Positions 38,076 to 40,945 of a stretch of DNA of 40,945 nucleotides are shown here, piece by piece. Position numbers and translations under genes: made by a program. The notes beneath the pieces are model-generated. The model was given only the letters and a program-made list of their open reading frames with translations, did no database searches and was not told the DNA's origin. Position 1 is the stretch's first letter; the number at the start of each line of letters is the position of its first letter. Source of the stretch: Clostridiales bacterium (GTDB lineage Bacteria > Bacillota > Clostridia > Oscillospirales > Oscillospiraceae); NCBI GenBank assembly GCA_902363045.1, contig CABIYX010000025.1:10748-51692 (forward strand), read 5' to 3'.

Positions 38076-40325
38076 ATGCATCAGGATACAATCCGTGTAA
38101 TCGATGCCGTTCAGAACAATCTCAAACATATTTCGGTGGAGATCCCCAAGCACGCCATCACGGTTGTGACCGGTGTCTCCGGTTCAGGGAAAAGCTCTCT
38201 GGTTCTGGACACCATAGCAGCTCAATCCCGCCGGGAACTTAATGAGACCTTCCCCAGTTTTACCCAGCGGTATCTGCCCAAATACGGTCGGCCCCATGTG
38301 GGGCAGATCCACAGTTTGCCTCCGGCCATCGTGATCGATCAGAGCAAGCCGTCCGGTCAGGTGCGTTCTACCGTGGGTACCTATACCGACACCTATTCCT
38401 TACTGCGTTTGCTCTTTTCCAGGGTGGGACAGCCCTTTGTGGGGTATTCCGACTCTTTTTCCTTTAATCATCCCCAGGGGCGCTGTCCCCGCTGCGATGG
38501 CTTGGGAGAAATTACGGAGCTGGATGTGCATAAGCTGGTGGATTTTGACAAGTGCTTGAACGAGCCCGGCGTCATCCGCTATGTGGCCTATGAGCCCGGG
38601 CAGTGGCGGTGGCTGTACTATGGGGCCTGTGGGCTTTTTGATCCCAACAAGAAAATCCGTGATTTCACGCCGGAGGAGCTGCATCTGTTTCTGTATCAAG
38701 AGCCCATGATCCTGAAAGATCCGCCCCCGGAGTATTACAAGAACGGAAAATACGAGGGCCTGATGTACCGGATGAACCGGATGCTCAAGCGGGATGACGC
38801 CAAGGTACATTGGAAGAAGCTGGAGCCGCTGGTGACCCAGGGTGTTTGCCCGGAATGCGGAGGGGCAAGGCTGAATCCCAAAATTTTGTCCTGCAAAATT
38901 GCCGGGAAAAACATTGCTCAGGTTTCTGCCATGCCATTGGGGGATCTCCTGCAATGGCTGGAGCAGATCCGGGAACCGGTTGCCTTAGACATCAAAGATT
39001 CCCTTCGCAGCCGTATCCGGGCATTGATCGAGATTGGTCTGGATTATCTTACCCTGGACCGCTCTATGGGAACACTCTCCGGCGGAGAAGCCCAGCGCTG
39101 CAAGATCGCAAAATATAACACTTCCGCCCTCTCCGATCTTCTCTATATCCTGGACGAGCCCAGTGTGGGACTGCACAGTCACGACATCCACCGGCTCAGT
39201 GAAGCGATCATCGGCCTGCGTGACCGGGGCAATACCGTTTTGATGGTGGAGCACCACCGGGAAATGATGGAGATCGCCGACCATATCATCGATATGGGTC
39301 CCGGTGCTGGAGCAATGGGCGGTGAAATCCTTTTTACAGGGACCTATCCTGAATTATTAAACAGCAGCACCCTGACCGGACAGTTGCTCCGGGAACAAAC
39401 ACCGTTAAAGCCGGAAGTGCGCACACCCCAGGAATGGTTCTCGCTGGAGCACCTGCATCTGCATAATCTGAAAGACGTATCTGTCAAACTGCCCAAGGGC
39501 GTGCTGACGGTCATTGCTGGTGTGGCAGGGTCCGGAAAAAGTTCTCTCATGCAGGCTTTTGCGCAGCAGATGGGCGAACGTGTCACTCTTATCAGTCAGA
39601 AGAATATCGGTGCCAGCCTGCGATCCACTCCTGCCACCTACCTGGGTGTTGCAGATGAGATACGGGCATTGTTTGCAAAGGCCAGCGGACAAAAAATCGG
39701 ACTGTTTTCCTTCAACGGTGCAGGGGCTTGTCCTGTTTGCCAGGGAAAAGGTGTGATCGTGTCCGAAATGGCTTTTATGGATTCCGTGGAAATGGTGTGC
39801 GAAGCCTGCGGGGGGCTGCGCTATTCCTCCAAGGCGCTTCAATACAGGCTGGACGGACTCAACATCTCTCAGGTGATGGACCTCACCATTCAGCAGGCCA
39901 TGCAGCGGTTTGCAGGGACTCGAATTGAGGAAAAGCTGGCGCCTCTGGCATCCGTGGGGCTCTCCTATCTTCACCTGAATCAAGCGCTTTCCACCTTGTC
40001 CGGCGGCGAATTGCAGCGCATGAAGTTGGCCGCTCATCTGGGCAAACGTGGACAGATTCTGGTTTTGGATGAACCAACCGATGGACTGCATTTGAAGGAT
40101 ATCCAGCATATCATCTCTCTGTTCGACGGAATCGTAAAAGAAAGAAACTCTGTTTTCCTCATCGAACACAATCTGGAAGTTCTGAAAGCGGCGGACTATG
40201 TTGTGGAAGTGGGTCCCGGAGGGGGAGAAGATGGAGGGACGGTCATCTTTGCGGGAACGACAACAGAAATGCTTCAATCTGTTGATTCCATTACCGCTCC
40301 GTACCTGAAAAAGGCGCTGGGATAA
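38076..40325 (+). CDS. Short UvrA-like ABC ATPase without UvrB-binding domain
   Basis: A 749-residue protein; full UvrA has about 940. Two ABC modules are complete: Walker A GVSGSGKSS (about 33-41) and GVAGSGKSS (second half), signatures LSGGEAQR and LSGGELQR, Walker B LYILDEPS and ILVLDEPTDGLH. Zinc motifs: CPRCDGLGEI, CPECGGARLNP, CPVCQGKGVI with CEACGG. The UvrB-binding domain that normally lies between FSRxGxP and FSFN is missing (FSRVGQPFVGYSDSFSFN), as in UvrA2/DrrC-type proteins. Those bind drug-damaged DNA or confer tolerance to DNA-targeting antibiotics. AAAGGAGG precedes the ATG. Confidence 0.9.
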   Translation: MHQDTIRVIDAVQNNLKHISVEIPKHAITVVTGVSGSGKSSLVLDTIAAQSRRELNETFPSFTQRYLPKYGRPHVGQIHSLPPAIVIDQSKPSGQVRSTVGTYTDTYSLLRLLFSRVGQPFVGYSDSFSFNHPQGRCPRCDGLGEITELDVHKLVDFDKCLNEPGVIRYVAYEPGQWRWLYYGACGLFDPNKKIRDFTPEELHLFLYQEPMILKDPPPEYYKNGKYEGLMYRMNRMLKRDDAKVHWKKLEPLVTQGVCPECGGARLNPKILSCKIAGKNIAQVSAMPLGDLLQWLEQIREPVALDIKDSLRSRIRALIEIGLDYLTLDRSMGTLSGGEAQRCKIAKYNTSALSDLLYILDEPSVGLHSHDIHRLSEAIIGLRDRGNTVLMVEHHREMMEIADHIIDMGPGAGAMGGEILFTGTYPELLNSSTLTGQLLREQTPLKPEVRTPQEWFSLEHLHLHNLKDVSVKLPKGVLTVIAGVAGSGKSSLMQAFAQQMGERVTLISQKNIGASLRSTPATYLGVADEIRALFAKASGQKIGLFSFNGAGACPVCQGKGVIVSEMAFMDSVEMVCEACGGLRYSSKALQYRLDGLNISQVMDLTIQQAMQRFAGTRIEEKLAPLASVGLSYLHLNQALSTLSGGELQRMKLAAHLGKRGQILVLDEPTDGLHLKDIQHIISLFDGIVKERNSVFLIEHNLEVLKAADYVVEVGPGGGEDGGTVIFAGTTTEMLQSVDSITAPYLKKALG

Positions 40326-40348
40326 TCCTGCTAAGAAATAGTTAGGAG

Positions 40349-40804
40349 GTGGTGACAATCAATCTGATACTCAAACCTATCACCGGGGAAAACCGTGATA
40401 TCGCTGAAGCATTGACGGTCTTTCCTCATCAAGCCGGTTATATCGAAACTGTCCGGGAGTGCCTGAAAGAAGCGGACCAACTGGATGCATGGCGTCCGAT
40501 CTGTATTTTGGATGGAGACATACCCATTGGATTTGCCATGTATGGAAGAATAACGGAACCGGCAAATACAAGGCTGTGGTTTGACCGTTTCTTGATCGAC
40601 AGACGTTATCAGGGAAAGGGATATGCAAAGCCTGCCATTCAGCTTATTTTGAAGGATATGCAGGTTCATTACCCTAATACAGACATTTATCTGAGCGTTT
40701 ACGAGGAAAATCAGCAGGCAATCGCTTTGTACCAATCTTTTGGATTTGTATTTACCGGGGAATTGGATAGTAAAGGTGAAAAAATCATGCTGCACACAGT
40801 CTAA
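40349..40804 (+). CDS. GNAT acetyltransferase, BltD (spermine/spermidine)-like
   Basis: About 150 residues with GNAT motif A (FLIDRRYQGKGYAKPAIQLI) and motif B (YLSVYEENQQAIALYQSFGFVFTGE). The whole matches Bacillus BltD (polyamine N-acetyltransferase) closely: HQAGYIETVRECLKEA and LWFDRF. The start is odd. AGGAGG (40344-40349) overlaps the two possible GTG codons, whereas the best-spaced codon is an ATC at 40358. An ATG may have mutated to ATC, or the ATC is used. The 5' end given here is the first in-frame GTG. Last gene of the operon. Confidence 0.85.
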   Translation: MVTINLILKPITGENRDIAEALTVFPHQAGYIETVRECLKEADQLDAWRPICILDGDIPIGFAMYGRITEPANTRLWFDRFLIDRRYQGKGYAKPAIQLILKDMQVHYPNTDIYLSVYEENQQAIALYQSFGFVFTGELDSKGEKIMLHTV

Positions 40805-40834
40805 GGTAAACTATATAATCAACATATATTGATG

Positions 40835-40863
40835 AACAGGAACGGTGGGTTACCGTTCCTGTT
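40835..40863. repeat. 12-bp inverted repeat after the acetyltransferase gene
   Basis: AACAGGAACGGT and ACCGTTCCTGTT with a 5-base loop; no strong T-run. May act with the following terminator. Confidence 0.7.
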
Positions 40864-40880
40864 TGCATCTGGTAAGCTAA

Positions 40881-40919
40881 AAGTAGACACTCACAAAGCG
40901 GGTGAGTGTCTACTTTTTT
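40881..40919 (+). terminator. Strong intrinsic terminator at the end of the operon
   Basis: AAGTAGACACTCAC pairs perfectly with GTGAGTGTCTACTT (14 bp, 7-base loop), and the run of six T's overlaps the stem end. Confidence 0.9.
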
Positions 40920-40945
40920 CATATCTGTTAAAATAGGAATAGAGG

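Overview
The window looks like chromosomal DNA of a gut-type Firmicute (Clostridia; an Oscillospiraceae-like bacterium is my best guess). Reasons: moderately GC-rich coding DNA, strong AGGAGG-type ribosome binding sites, a stand-alone Spo0A C-terminal domain, a BltD-like acetyltransferase, and families typical of clostridial conjugative elements. It is a mosaic of three accessory blocks.

Block 1 (about 1-10.5 kb, mostly + strand) is a polymorphic-toxin / contractile-injection spike locus. It holds the 3' end of an Rhs gene with an HNH-like toxin tip, its probable immunity gene and a displaced Rhs fragment. These are followed by two small proteins of unknown role, a DcrB/DUF1795-like protein (possible effector chaperone), a VgrG/Pvc8-type spike, two accessory proteins, a PAAR-like DUF4280 protein, and a second VgrG-type spike fused to a hydrophobic segment and a low-GC C-terminal toxin with its own probable immunity gene. 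No sheath, tube or baseplate gene is present.

Block 2 (about 10.6-35.4 kb) starts with a regulator pair (XRE plus Spo0A_C domain), a few orphan genes and a broken Rpn-family nuclease gene. It then runs as a long minus-strand gene train (about 32.8 kb down to 14.2 kb) typical of an integrative element. In transcription order: a JAB/JAMM protease-like protein with an Ala/Pro repeat arm, a ThiF/E1-like enzyme, a DNA sliding-clamp-like protein, a bactofilin-like protein, a small protein, a DUF6094-type DNA methyltransferase, three small proteins, an E2-like (PRTRC-B-like) protein, a Rad52-like annealing protein with a 78-bp minisatellite, an SbcC/RecF-like ATPase with a zinc-hook-type CxxC, a CHC2-primase/ParB-like fusion, and a string of small conserved genes. 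Thus E1-, E2- and JAB-like ubiquitin-system components are embedded in a DNA replication/recombination operon. On the + strand, xis and int genes follow at 33.8-35.2 kb and face a 61-bp 3' fragment of a tRNA-Ala(GGC) gene, the probable attachment site. Each of the two divergent leaders contains an intrinsic terminator-like hairpin.

Block 3 (35.5-40.9 kb, + strand) is one apparent operon behind a consensus promoter overlaid by a perfect 21-bp inverted repeat. It encodes a YbaK-type deacylase, a nitroreductase, a MarR regulator (likely the ligand of the inverted repeat), a DUF2871 membrane protein, a VOC/glyoxalase protein, a short UvrA-like ATPase without the UvrB-binding domain and a BltD-like acetyltransferase; it ends in a strong terminator. 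The tRNA fragment lacks its 5' part although the integrase lies on its 3' side. This suggests that block 3 separates the integrative element from the 5' half of the tRNA, i.e. a second insertion or rearrangement at the same att site.
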